Assembly (NCBI RefSeq): GCF_001647025.1
Contig: NZ_LUKQ02000019.1
Span: forward strand, 1 to 42,256
Length of the DNA stretch: 42,256 nucleotides
Source of the DNA: Endozoicomonas atrinae
Lineage (GTDB): Bacteria; Pseudomonadota; Gammaproteobacteria; Pseudomonadales; Endozoicomonadaceae
Direction: 5' to 3'
Each line of letters opens with the position of its first letter. Position 1 is the stretch's first letter. The notes below the pieces were generated by a model that was not told the origin of the DNA, did no database searches, and saw only the letters and a program-made list of their open reading frames with translations. Both the position numbers and the translations under genes were made by a program. This document shows positions 17,123 through 24,994 of this stretch, one piece after another.

Positions 17123-18024
17123 ACTCGATCCTTGTTCATAATGAAGTTGCAGGTGTCATAACAGATCTTCAACCTGTCTCTTCTGCCAGAAGTGTGACAA
17201 CAGACGGGGCAGAAACTCGTGTAAAGCAGCGCATTGCTGAGAACTTCAGCCGGGCTGCTGACAGTTATGATCAGGCGGCCATATTGCAAAAGCGTGTTGC
17301 TGCCCGGACGATGCTTGGATTACCGGCACAACTTAGATCAAAACAACTTAACTCAAAAGGCTTGCAGCCTTCCCAATGCATTCTTGACTTGGGTACCGGA
17401 ACCGGCTTGCACTCACCGGCGTTGGCGGAACGATATGACGATGCCGTGGTTATCGGTATGGATCTGGCCATGGGGATGCTTCAATTTGCCCAGAGAAATA
17501 CCAGCCACCCCCGTGTTCGCTGGTGTTCTGGTGACATTGAGTCCATCCCATTTCAGTCCAATGCAGTTGATCTGATTTATTCCAGTCTGGCTATTCAATG
17601 GTGCAGCTTTGAGAAAGTGCTTTGCGAGGTCAGTAGAGTGCTAAAGCCTGGTGGGACTTTTGTATTTTCTACCCTGGCTGAAGGCAGTCTGAAAGAATTG
17701 GATAAAGCATGGTGCCTGGCAGGAGAAACAGGTCGGGTTAACCGCTTTGACTCTTTTGAAATTCAGAAACAGTGTTTGAATGGCAGTGACTTGGTTCGAC
17801 AGGCTTTTTCGCTGAAAACTGAAACACTCTTCTATCCAGGTATGATCACGCTATTACGCAGTTTGAAGTCCCTGGGGGTAAACACCGTATTAGCGGATAA
17901 AGGTGGACTGTTGACTCGACGGAAGCTTGAAGCATTGAAGCAGGCTTATGAACAAGTGCGGCAGCCGGAAGGGTTGCCTTTGACCTATCAGGTAATCTAT
18001 GGCGTTTTGCAGAAACCACATTGA
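17119..18024 (+). CDS. bioC: Malonyl-ACP O-methyltransferase BioC
   Basis: A 301-residue SAM-dependent methyltransferase (251 in E. coli) that disguises malonyl-ACP as a methyl ester to enter fatty acid synthesis. The SAM motif I is ILDLGTGTGLHS (about 88-99), then VIGMDLAMGML and the late motif YSSLAIQWC. The N-terminal 30 or so residues before RIAENFSRAADSYDQAA are an extension compared with E. coli; an internal start is possible but the ATG at 17119 overlapping bioH fits the operon pattern. Confidence 0.95.
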   Translation: MNSILVHNEVAGVITDLQPVSSARSVTTDGAETRVKQRIAENFSRAADSYDQAAILQKRVAARTMLGLPAQLRSKQLNSKGLQPSQCILDLGTGTGLHSPALAERYDDAVVIGMDLAMGMLQFAQRNTSHPRVRWCSGDIESIPFQSNAVDLIYSSLAIQWCSFEKVLCEVSRVLKPGGTFVFSTLAEGSLKELDKAWCLAGETGRVNRFDSFEIQKQCLNGSDLVRQAFSLKTETLFYPGMITLLRSLKSLGVNTVLADKGGLLTRRKLEALKQAYEQVRQPEGLPLTYQVIYGVLQKPH

Positions 18025-18036
18025 GAGCAGTAGTTA

Positions 18037-18717
18037 ATGGGGAAAACTTATTTTGTTACCGGCACAGATACCGATGCCGGGAAAACGGTCGTTACCTGCG
18101 GGCTACTTGAGGCGGCTCGATTAAAAGGATTAACGACTCTGGCCTTAAAACCGGTTTCTGCGGGATGTCACCAAACGGAAAGCGGCCTGAAAAATGAGGA
18201 TGCATTGGCCTTGATGGAGGCGATGACGCTTTCTCTACCTTACGAACAGGTAAACCCTCTGGCTCTGGAGCCTCCCATTGCACCTCATATTGCCGCAGCT
18301 GAAGTTGGAGTTAGTATGACTCTGGATCGACTGGTGGGTTACTGTCGTGGTGCCTTGATGCGTAAAAATGATCTGGCCCTGATCGAAGGTGCTGGTGGCT
18401 GGCGGGTACCCCTGAACTCACGGGAGATGCTCACCGGGCTGGCAAAAGAGCTGAATACCCCTGCCATTCTGGTGGTTGGCATGAAGCTGGGCTGTATCAG
18501 CCATGCGTTGCTGACTGTTGAAGCCATTCTCCGTGATGGTGTCAGGTTGGCAGGCTGGGTGGCAAATCAGATGGATCCTGATATGAGTCGTTATGATGAA
18601 AACTTAGCGACTCTGAAAAATATGATCCCGGCGCCATGTCTTGGAGTGGTGCCATTTCTTTCTGATACCAGCTCCGGCCGGGTTGCGGAGTATCTGGATA
18701 TTTCAACACTGGTTTGA
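18037..18717 (+). CDS. bioD: Dethiobiotin synthetase BioD
   Basis: A 226-residue ATPase (225 in E. coli) that closes the ureido ring of biotin with CO2. The P-loop is GTDTDAGKT (residues 9-17, K16), followed by LKPVSAGCH, the metal and substrate segment IEGAGGWRVPL and the nucleotide-specific ANQMDPDM. It is 12 bases after bioC and closes the operon. bioA, the remaining step between BioF and BioD, is not in the window. Confidence 0.97.
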   Translation: MGKTYFVTGTDTDAGKTVVTCGLLEAARLKGLTTLALKPVSAGCHQTESGLKNEDALALMEAMTLSLPYEQVNPLALEPPIAPHIAAAEVGVSMTLDRLVGYCRGALMRKNDLALIEGAGGWRVPLNSREMLTGLAKELNTPAILVVGMKLGCISHALLTVEAILRDGVRLAGWVANQMDPDMSRYDENLATLKNMIPAPCLGVVPFLSDTSSGRVAEYLDISTLV

Positions 18718-19054
18718 CGGATCAGACGGTTGGTCAACCAATCTTAAGAAGAGAATGGCGACAGGCTTTCCTCTGTCCTGTCGCTGCCTGCCCCTCCGAC
18801 AGCGACGTCCACTATTCCTTCAGCCAATAATTTTCATGGCGTTTACAGACTACAATCTTTGTTCTTCTTTTAGGCTCATATCATTCACCGGTTGATTTAA
18901 TAACCTTTCCACTCGTCTATCAAATATTCACCTGCAATAACTTTTGTCGACATGTATTGACATTAATCCTGTCTAAACGTAAGTTTCAAACAACTGTTTG
19001 AAATAGTGCTATACTTATTTACATCCATAAGTAAAAGAATATCGAGGATGCGTC
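18718..19054. other. Intergenic region between bioD and acyl-CoA dehydrogenase, with mutually exclusive hairpins
   Basis: After bioD, GCGACAGG (18758-18765) pairs with CCTGTCGC (18777-18784), and the overlapping GTCGCTG (18780-18786) pairs instead with CAGCGAC (18800-18806). The two stems share bases, so only one can form at a time. No T tract follows, so simple intrinsic termination is not evident. GGTTG/CAACC is at 18728-18739. The second half of the region holds the promoter of the dehydrogenase: TTGACA at 18957-18962 with TAAGTT 17 bases on, or TATACT at 19010-19015. Confidence 0.45.
18984..19003. promoter_or_regulatory. PsrA-type operator before the acyl-CoA dehydrogenase
   Basis: TTTCAAACA-AC-TGTTTGAAA is a perfect 20-base palindrome. 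Its core CAAAC-N4-GTTTG matches the PsrA consensus [CG]AAAC-N2-4-GTTT[GC] known from Pseudomonas. It ends six bases before the TATACT -10 and so covers the -35 area, where a repressor would block transcription until long-chain fatty acids or acyl-CoA release it. Confidence 0.65.
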
Positions 19055-20845
19055 ATGCCAGAATATAAAGCCCCCCTGCGAGATATCCGGTTTGTCCGTA
19101 ATGAAGTCCTGGGCTACGAAGAACATTACGCGAACCTCCCTGAAGGCCAGGATGCTACTCCGGATATGGTGGATGCGATCCTGGAGGAAGGCGCCAAATT
19201 CTGTGAGCAGGTACTTTCACCGCTAAACCGTGTCGGTGATGAGGAAGGTTGTACCTGGACTGAAGAAGGCGTGAAAACCCCAACCGGATTCAAAGAAGCC
19301 TACCAGCAGTTTGTCGAAGGCGGCTGGCCCTCACTGGCCAGTGATGCTGAACATGGTGGCCAGGGACTTCCTGCTTCGCTGGGCCTGGTTCTCAGTGAAA
19401 TGATGGGGGAATCCAACTGGTCCTGGGGGATGTATCCCGGGCTGAGTCATGGCGCAATGAATACTCTGGAGGCTCATGGTACGGATGAGCAGAAAGAAAC
19501 GTATCTTACCCGCCTGATTTCCGGTGAGTGGACAGGTACCATGTGTCTGACCGAATCTCACTGTGGTACTGATCTGGGTATGCTGAAAACCAAGGCGGTA
19601 CCTCAGGAAGACGGCACTTATCGTATTACCGGCACCAAAATCTTTATCTCTGCCGGGGAGCACGATATGGCAGAGAATATTGTTCATATCGTTCTTGCAC
19701 GTCTTCCAGGAGCTCCTGAAGGCACCAAAGGTATCTCCCTGTTTATTGTTCCCCGCCGTCGCCCGGATGCTCCAGGAGAAGCCAATGGTGTCAGCTGTGG
19801 TTCCATCGAGCACAAGATGGGTATTCATGGTAACGCCACCTGTGTGATGAACTTTGACGATGCAACCGGTTATTTGATTGGTGAGCCGAATAAAGGTTTG
19901 AACTGCATGTTCACTTTTATGAACTCTGCGCGTCTGGGCACAGGTATTCAGGGGCTCGCCCATGCAGAAGTGGCTTATCAAGGCGCTGTCCGATATGCCC
20001 GTGACCGACTGCAGATGCGCTCACTCTCCGGTCCGAAGAATCCTGATGGCCCTGCCGACCCGATCATTGTTCACCCTGATGTTCGCCGCATGCTGTTGAC
20101 CATCAAGGCACTGGCGGAAGGTAACCGGGCACTGGTTTACTACACGGCACAAATTGCGGACTTAATGAACAGCCCTGATGAAGAAGTCAGGAAACAAGCG
20201 GATCTGGAATTGAGTTTCCTGACTCCTATTGTTAAGGCGTTCATGACTGAGACAGGCTTTGAAGCAGCTAACCATGGTGTGCAATGTTACGGTGGCCATG
20301 GCTTTATCAGTGAGTGGGGTATGGAGCAGAATGTTCGTGACTGCCGTATCTCCATGCTTTATGAGGGAACCACTGGTATTCAGGCTCTGGATCTGTTGGG
20401 GCGTAAAGTTCTGATGACTCAGGGTGCCACCATGAAGCCTTTCACCAAGGTGGTTCATAAGTTCTGTCAGGCACAGGCAGACAATGAAGCGCTTCAGGAG
20501 TTTATCAAGCCATTGACTGCACTGAATAAGGAATGGGGCGATCTGACCATGCAGATCGGAATGAAGGCCATGCAGAACAAAGAAGAGGTTGGAGCTGCTT
20601 CTGTTGATTACCTCATGTACTCCGGCTATGCCTGTCTTGCTTACTTCTGGGCCCGGATGGCACTGACTGCAAAAGAAGCTCTGGCCAATGGTACCACTGA
20701 AGAAGGGTTCTATAGGGCTAAGATCCAGACTGCGCAGTTCTACTTCCAGCGTCTGTTACCAAGAGCCCAGATGCACAAGGCCTGCATCGAGTCTGGTGCA
20801 GACAACCTTCTGGCTATGAAAGAAGAAGACTTTGGCGACGTTTAA
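19055..20845 (+). CDS. Acyl-CoA dehydrogenase, large FadE-like (first paralogue)
   Basis: A 596-residue flavoenzyme for the first step of beta-oxidation, trans-2,3-dehydrogenation of acyl-CoA, with FAD as cofactor. The length and the extended C-terminal domain place it with the roughly 600-residue group found as adjacent pairs in Pseudomonas. FAD/substrate segments MCLTESHCGTDLG and ITGTKIFISAGEHD are present. LYEGTTGIQALDLLGRK places the catalytic base at E437. GAGGA precedes the ATG. A PsrA-type operator lies upstream and a strong terminator downstream, so it is a single-gene unit induced by fatty acids (inference). The paralogue at 23044 is similar over its full length. Confidence 0.93.
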   Translation: MPEYKAPLRDIRFVRNEVLGYEEHYANLPEGQDATPDMVDAILEEGAKFCEQVLSPLNRVGDEEGCTWTEEGVKTPTGFKEAYQQFVEGGWPSLASDAEHGGQGLPASLGLVLSEMMGESNWSWGMYPGLSHGAMNTLEAHGTDEQKETYLTRLISGEWTGTMCLTESHCGTDLGMLKTKAVPQEDGTYRITGTKIFISAGEHDMAENIVHIVLARLPGAPEGTKGISLFIVPRRRPDAPGEANGVSCGSIEHKMGIHGNATCVMNFDDATGYLIGEPNKGLNCMFTFMNSARLGTGIQGLAHAEVAYQGAVRYARDRLQMRSLSGPKNPDGPADPIIVHPDVRRMLLTIKALAEGNRALVYYTAQIADLMNSPDEEVRKQADLELSFLTPIVKAFMTETGFEAANHGVQCYGGHGFISEWGMEQNVRDCRISMLYEGTTGIQALDLLGRKVLMTQGATMKPFTKVVHKFCQAQADNEALQEFIKPLTALNKEWGDLTMQIGMKAMQNKEEVGAASVDYLMYSGYACLAYFWARMALTAKEALANGTTEEGFYRAKIQTAQFYFQRLLPRAQMHKACIESGADNLLAMKEEDFGDV

Positions 20846-20879
20846 TTAGCTTGTCTGGCAGACTGAAAGCTAATTTTTA

Positions 20880-20903
20880 GGCTACCTGTTGGTAGCCTTT
20901 TTT
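20880..20903 (+). terminator. Rho-independent terminator of the first acyl-CoA dehydrogenase
   Basis: GGCTACC-TGTT-GGTAGCC is a perfect seven-base stem with a four-base loop, directly followed by six T. It begins 35 bases after the stop codon. Confidence 0.95.
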
Positions 20904-20956
20904 ATTGGTGGTTTATTGCTTTATGCCCCGCTTTTTCAGCCTCAGTCCAAGAAGGG

Positions 20957-21214
20957 TCACTGCATTTCATCAAGAATCATAAAACTCAGGAAGGTCGTAG
21001 GTAACGCAATAATCATAATAACGGGAAGTGCTGGATTAAATAGCATGAGGGTACTTGCCACTAGCCAGATCGTTCTTACCCAGTTGCGTTTGATACGCTC
21101 TTTTCTTGATAAGGTTCGAGCGCGAGGTTTAACCAGAAAACTTGTCAGCTGGTTAATCAGGGTTGATAAAAAAATCTGCAGGATTGCCACTATCAGGGCT
21201 AGAAGATATCGCAT
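20957..21214 (-). CDS. Small two-span membrane protein
   Basis: An 85-residue protein with no recognised family. Two hydrophobic stretches, LLALIVAILQIFLSTLI near the N-terminus and LMLFNPALPVIMIIALPTTF near the C-terminus, flank a basic loop KPRARTLSRKERIKRNW, which predicts both ends outside and the loop in the cytoplasm. The ATG at 21214 has AGG six bases upstream. The frame stays open upstream through a further 14 codons and into the repeat at 21261-21424, so the repeat insertion may have cut off an older N-terminus. The overlapping plus-strand frame lacks this membrane-protein pattern. Moderate confidence that it is expressed. Confidence 0.5.
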   Translation of the reverse strand: MRYLLALIVAILQIFLSTLINQLTSFLVKPRARTLSRKERIKRNWVRTIWLVASTLMLFNPALPVIMIIALPTTFLSFMILDEMQ

Positions 21215-21260
21215 AAGACGCCTGGCTATCTGGTCAACAATATCGGAACAGCAGGACAGC

Positions 21261-21424
21261 TTATACCAGTTGCACTTTCTCACTTCCAATTTCGCTGAAG
21301 GCCTGAAGCGTATTCCTGCGTTGAAGCTCCTCGCCATAGCTATGGCTATGCCTCGTCACTTCGCCTTGTCTTACACTCCAGTCCATCATGCTCATAACGG
21401 GTTTACAAAGTTTAATTGGTATTA
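21261..21424. mobile_element. MITE-like repeat, copy 1
   Basis: It starts TTATACCAGTTGCACTTTCT and ends TTTAATTGGTATTA; the ends are imperfect inverted repeats (ATACCARTT). The core GCCTGAAGCGTATTCCTGCG, then TTGAAGCTCCTCGCCAT and CGTCACTTCGCC, recurs at 40805-40957 and 41859-42020. The centre GCCATAGCTATGGC is a perfect palindrome in this copy. The ends match the IS630-type end at 119-129. It holds no gene. Confidence 0.8.
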
Positions 21425-21733
21425 TCTTCCTGGACTGAGCAATCGAATCAACACGATTTGATCCGATAAACGATCAAACAATAAAGAAGACATCAAAATT
21501 AAGTTAGCTTACTTCATCGGCAATTGGCACTTTTTTATGATGGATGTTGATGGAGATTACAGCAGAAAATGGTTTTTTCTCCCTTTCTCACTATTTTGGT
21601 GCGTGTGGGTTCAGTTATTAAGAAGCATTATGTGCTTTGCCAGCTATGAGAATATGGTCTATACAAATGGGTTTGTTTTCTAAGACCTTGGAGCTGAATT
21701 CAGCAAATAACGCTGTGTTGATGTCGCATCATT
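21425..21733. other. Intergenic stretch before the DUF3943 gene
   Basis: This AT-rich stretch of 309 bases should hold the promoter of the gene at 21734. I see no convincing gene, hairpin or paired promoter hexamers in it. Confidence 0.4.
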
Positions 21734-22702
21734 ATGAAGAAGAATACCCAAACGATAAAAAGCCTGTTGATTCTTCTTGTCATCTTTTTTTTGTTCTCGG
21801 GGTTTCTGGAGCCTGTTTTTTCTAATGACTTCAAAAGGGAGCTTGATCTCTCGGTTCCATTGTCTGCTGCAGATGATCAAATACCAGCCTCTAAGGCAGA
21901 ACTATACAGTCGTCGTCAGCCACAAAATGATCTTGCCAACTATCCTCAATCATTTGAGCAGCACGCTCCATTGCCGTCCGACGACTGGCGCTGGTCTTTG
22001 AAAGATAAAGACAAAGGCTGGGATATCACGCTGTTTGATAAGTATCCGGAAGAGAATCAAGCTAAGCTTTGGTACCAAACAAAAGTAACGTTCGGATTGG
22101 CGTTGGGTGTTCTGGGGGTGATCGCTCTGTTGCCAGAAAGTGTTTCCAAATGGGATAAGTCAGAAATCAGACCCATCAAAAAGTGGTGGAGCAATGTAAA
22201 ATCAGGACCTGTATGGGACACCGATGAATGGTACGTCAATTATATCGGGCACCCTTATTTTGGTGGCGTGTACTATGTAATGGCTCGTTCATCAGGGTAT
22301 AACCAGTGGAACTCGTTTGTTTACTCTTTTTTGATGTCCACATTTCTGTATGAATATGGCATTGAGGCGATGTGTGAGCCGCCTTCTATTCAGGATATCA
22401 TCGTCACGCCTGTTGGTGGCTGGCTATATGGAGAATGGGCTTATCAGAAAAAACTGAACATTCTGGATAATGACAGTGAAGTGATGGGCTCCAGGACTTT
22501 GGGTTCTACCGCTCTGTTTCTGCTCGACCCGGTTGGAAAAATCAGTCAGTGGATCGGAGGTGACAGTGACGAAGGAGCAATACAAAACTTGTCGATTCGC
22601 TTAAGTATTATGCCTCCAGCTTTCAGCTTTTCCTCTTATCGGAAAAAGTCACTCGACCTTGATGACCGCTACTTCGGCATTGAAGTTTTCTTTAATTTCT
22701 AA
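21734..22702 (+). CDS. DUF3943 domain protein, exported
   Basis: A 322-residue protein. Residues about 8-28 (SLLILLVIFFLFSGFLEPVFS) look like a signal peptide or anchor, and a second hydrophobic stretch FGLALGVLGVIALLP is near residue 120. The segment YVNYIGHPYFGGVYYVMARSSGYN, then SFLMSTFLYEYGIEAM and DIIVTPVGGWLYGEW, matches the DUF3943 family, which I recognise by this pattern. The C-terminus alternates and ends in Phe (FFNF), a feature of outer-membrane proteins. Function is unknown. It lies between the two acyl-CoA dehydrogenases but is separated from both by noncoding stretches. Confidence 0.75.
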   Translation: MKKNTQTIKSLLILLVIFFLFSGFLEPVFSNDFKRELDLSVPLSAADDQIPASKAELYSRRQPQNDLANYPQSFEQHAPLPSDDWRWSLKDKDKGWDITLFDKYPEENQAKLWYQTKVTFGLALGVLGVIALLPESVSKWDKSEIRPIKKWWSNVKSGPVWDTDEWYVNYIGHPYFGGVYYVMARSSGYNQWNSFVYSFLMSTFLYEYGIEAMCEPPSIQDIIVTPVGGWLYGEWAYQKKLNILDNDSEVMGSRTLGSTALFLLDPVGKISQWIGGDSDEGAIQNLSIRLSIMPPAFSFSSYRKKSLDLDDRYFGIEVFFNF

Positions 22703-22890
22703 ATACGACAATTAAACACAAAGAACCACAGTCTTTTGCTGAAAAACAGGCACTCTTCGGGTAAAATAGCACCACGGAACTCAACAGCCTGTTTGATTAA
22801 AAGCTGTTCTGGTGTAGTTGCGATAAATGGGGCTGAATCTCCCGCTTCTTCGTCAAGTAGCCCTGCTATTTTCTTCAGAAGCAGACATTT
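22699..22890 (-). pseudogene. Possible gene remnant
   Basis: The minus strand is open for 63 codons to a TAG at 22699, with a protein-like segment (SAPFIATTPEQLLIKQAVEF) but no in-frame start codon. An ATG at 22888 in the neighbouring frame gives MSASEENSRAT before a stop, so one frameshift would join a start to this segment. The last codons (RLWFFVFN) come from a GTGGTTCTTTGTGTT motif resembling the intergenic repeat near 4362. It may be chance. Confidence 0.2.
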
Positions 22891-23043
22891 TTATCACCGT
22901 TTCTCAACACTATCATGAACACTCAAATCTGACAGGTTGCCAGTAAAACAGCTATGAGCCACTTTGGGTCTTTCTGCGTATAACTCAGTAGGATAATGGC
23001 TGTATTCCTATAGTAAGAAGAATAATTCCAGGAGTGGAGAGTA

Positions 23044-24822
23044 ATGGCCGAGTACAAAGCCCCCCTTCGTGATATGCGCTTCGTAATGTATGACGTATTC
23101 AACGTGGCAGAGCAGTGGTCTCAGTGGCCTGCGGTCAGTGAAACGGTTGATCAGGAAACTGCAGATGCGATTCTGGAAGAAGCCGCCAAACTGGCATCTC
23201 GTACTATTGCACCGCTGAATCGCTCGGGAGACGAGGAAGGGTGTAAGTGGGATAGCGGCCAGGTTACTACTCCAGAAGGTTATAAAGAGGCCTATAAGTT
23301 GTTTGCTGAAGGTGGATGGACCGGGCTTGGTGGTAACCCCGTTTATGGCGGTATGGGGATGCCCAAGGTGCTGGCTGCCCAGTTTGATGAAATGGTCTGT
23401 AGTGCCAGTCTGGCATTCACCCTCTATCCCAGTCTGGGGGCCGGTGCCAGTCTGGCTATCGATGCTCACGCTTCCGATGCGCTTAAAGAATCATACCTGC
23501 CCCAAATGTATTCCGGCGAGTGGGCTGGCACCATGTGCCTGACCGAACCTCATGCTGGCAGTGATCTTGGGATCATTCGTACCAAGGCGGAAGATAATGG
23601 AGATGGCAGCTATGCTATCACCGGTACCAAAATCTTTATTACCGGTGGGGAGCACGATCTTACCGAGAATATTATCCACCTTGTGTTAGCTAAGCTCCCC
23701 GATGCGCCTCCCGGGCCAAAAGGTATCTCTCTGTTTCTTGTGCCTAAGTTCCTGGTGAATGAGGATGGGTCTCTGGGGGAAAGGAACACTCTGGCCTGTG
23801 GTTCGATTGAGCATAAGATGGGCATCAACGCCTCAGCAACCTGTGTCATGAATTTTGATGGGGCTAAGGGGTATCTGGTTGGTGAGTTGAATAAAGGCTT
23901 GAATGCCATGTTCACCATGATGAACTACGAGCGTCTGTTTGTTGGGATCCAGGGGCTAGGCAGTAGTGAGATGTCGTACCAGAATGCCTTGGAATATGCT
24001 CAGGATCGTACCCAGGGACGCTCAGCCAGTGGCTCTGTTCAAAAAGATAAAGCGGCGGATCCTCTCATGGTTCATGGGGATATCCGGCGGATGTTACTGA
24101 ATATGAAAGCCTTGAATGAAGGTGGTCGGGCTTTCTCCACTTATGTGGCCAAGCAACTGGATACTGCCAAGTTCAGTCAGGATGAGCATGAAAAAGAAAA
24201 GGCTTCAGCCTTGGTGGCATTATTAACCCCTGTGGTTAAAGCATTTTTGACCGATGCTGGTCTGGAAAGCTGTGTTGCAGGTCAACAGGTGTTTGGTGGC
24301 CATGGCTTTATTCGAGAGTGGGGGCAGGAGCAGCTGGTTCGGGATGTTCGTATCACTCAGATCTACGAGGGAACTAACGGCATTCAGGCACTGGATTTAC
24401 TTGGACGTAAAATAGCCCTGAGCGGCGGTGCCTACCTTGAAACATTCCTGTGTGAAGTTCGGGCTTCAGTTGATTCAAATGATGAATTTGCTGAAGAACT
24501 ATTGACTGCTGTTGATAAGCTTGAGGAACTTACTCGCAACCTTCTGTCGCAATCCAAAAATGACCCTAACGTCATTAATACAGCCTGTGTCGATTACTTG
24601 AATGCTTTTGCTTATGTTGCCTATGGTTGGATGTGGTCATTAATGTCTAAAACGGCAGCAAACAAGCTTGCGGAAGGTGGTGACGATCAATCCTGGCTGG
24701 AAGCCAAGCAGGTGACTGCTCGTTATTATTTCAAGCGTTTAATGCCTCGCTTTGAAAGTTCAGCTGCAGCTGCCCTTTCGGGAACTGAGGAACTATTTAC
24801 CTTATCTCCTGATCAATTCTAA
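23044..24822 (+). CDS. Acyl-CoA dehydrogenase, large FadE-like (second paralogue)
   Basis: A 592-residue flavoenzyme, similar along its whole length to the gene at 19055: both open with a PEYKAPLRD/AEYKAPLRD-type N-terminus. It has MCLTEPHAGSDLG, ITGTKIFITGGEHD and IYEGTNGIQALDLLGRK with catalytic E442. A strong AGGAG lies before the ATG. Unlike its paralogue it has no CAAAC-N4-GTTTG operator in the 340 bases upstream, so the two may be regulated differently. Chain-length preference cannot be told from sequence. Confidence 0.93.
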   Translation: MAEYKAPLRDMRFVMYDVFNVAEQWSQWPAVSETVDQETADAILEEAAKLASRTIAPLNRSGDEEGCKWDSGQVTTPEGYKEAYKLFAEGGWTGLGGNPVYGGMGMPKVLAAQFDEMVCSASLAFTLYPSLGAGASLAIDAHASDALKESYLPQMYSGEWAGTMCLTEPHAGSDLGIIRTKAEDNGDGSYAITGTKIFITGGEHDLTENIIHLVLAKLPDAPPGPKGISLFLVPKFLVNEDGSLGERNTLACGSIEHKMGINASATCVMNFDGAKGYLVGELNKGLNAMFTMMNYERLFVGIQGLGSSEMSYQNALEYAQDRTQGRSASGSVQKDKAADPLMVHGDIRRMLLNMKALNEGGRAFSTYVAKQLDTAKFSQDEHEKEKASALVALLTPVVKAFLTDAGLESCVAGQQVFGGHGFIREWGQEQLVRDVRITQIYEGTNGIQALDLLGRKIALSGGAYLETFLCEVRASVDSNDEFAEELLTAVDKLEELTRNLLSQSKNDPNVINTACVDYLNAFAYVAYGWMWSLMSKTAANKLAEGGDDQSWLEAKQVTARYYFKRLMPRFESSAAAALSGTEELFTLSPDQF

Positions 24823-24846
24823 TAGAAAGCAGCAATCGTTCTTGCC

Positions 24847-24873
24847 AAAAACCTCGCTTTGCGGGGTTTTTTT
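24847..24873 (+). terminator. Rho-independent terminator of the second acyl-CoA dehydrogenase
   Basis: AAAACCTCGC-TTT-GCGGGGTTTT forms a stem with one wobble pair, continued by a T tract (TTTTTTTG). It starts 25 bases after the stop codon. Confidence 0.92.
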
Positions 24874-24994
24874 GTTTTTTGGGGCTTAATTTTTCAGGAT
24901 CATGGCCAATAAAAATAGATAAATCCTGGTTCTCCGTTGAATGAGTGTTTACTGGTTCGCGGAATCTTTACTGAAATAAATTTCGGGTATACAC

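Noticed and set aside
20889-21461. Plus-strand frame of 190 codons
   Set aside because: It starts inside the terminator, runs through the MITE-like repeat and has no protein-like pattern; the minus strand shows a coherent membrane protein.
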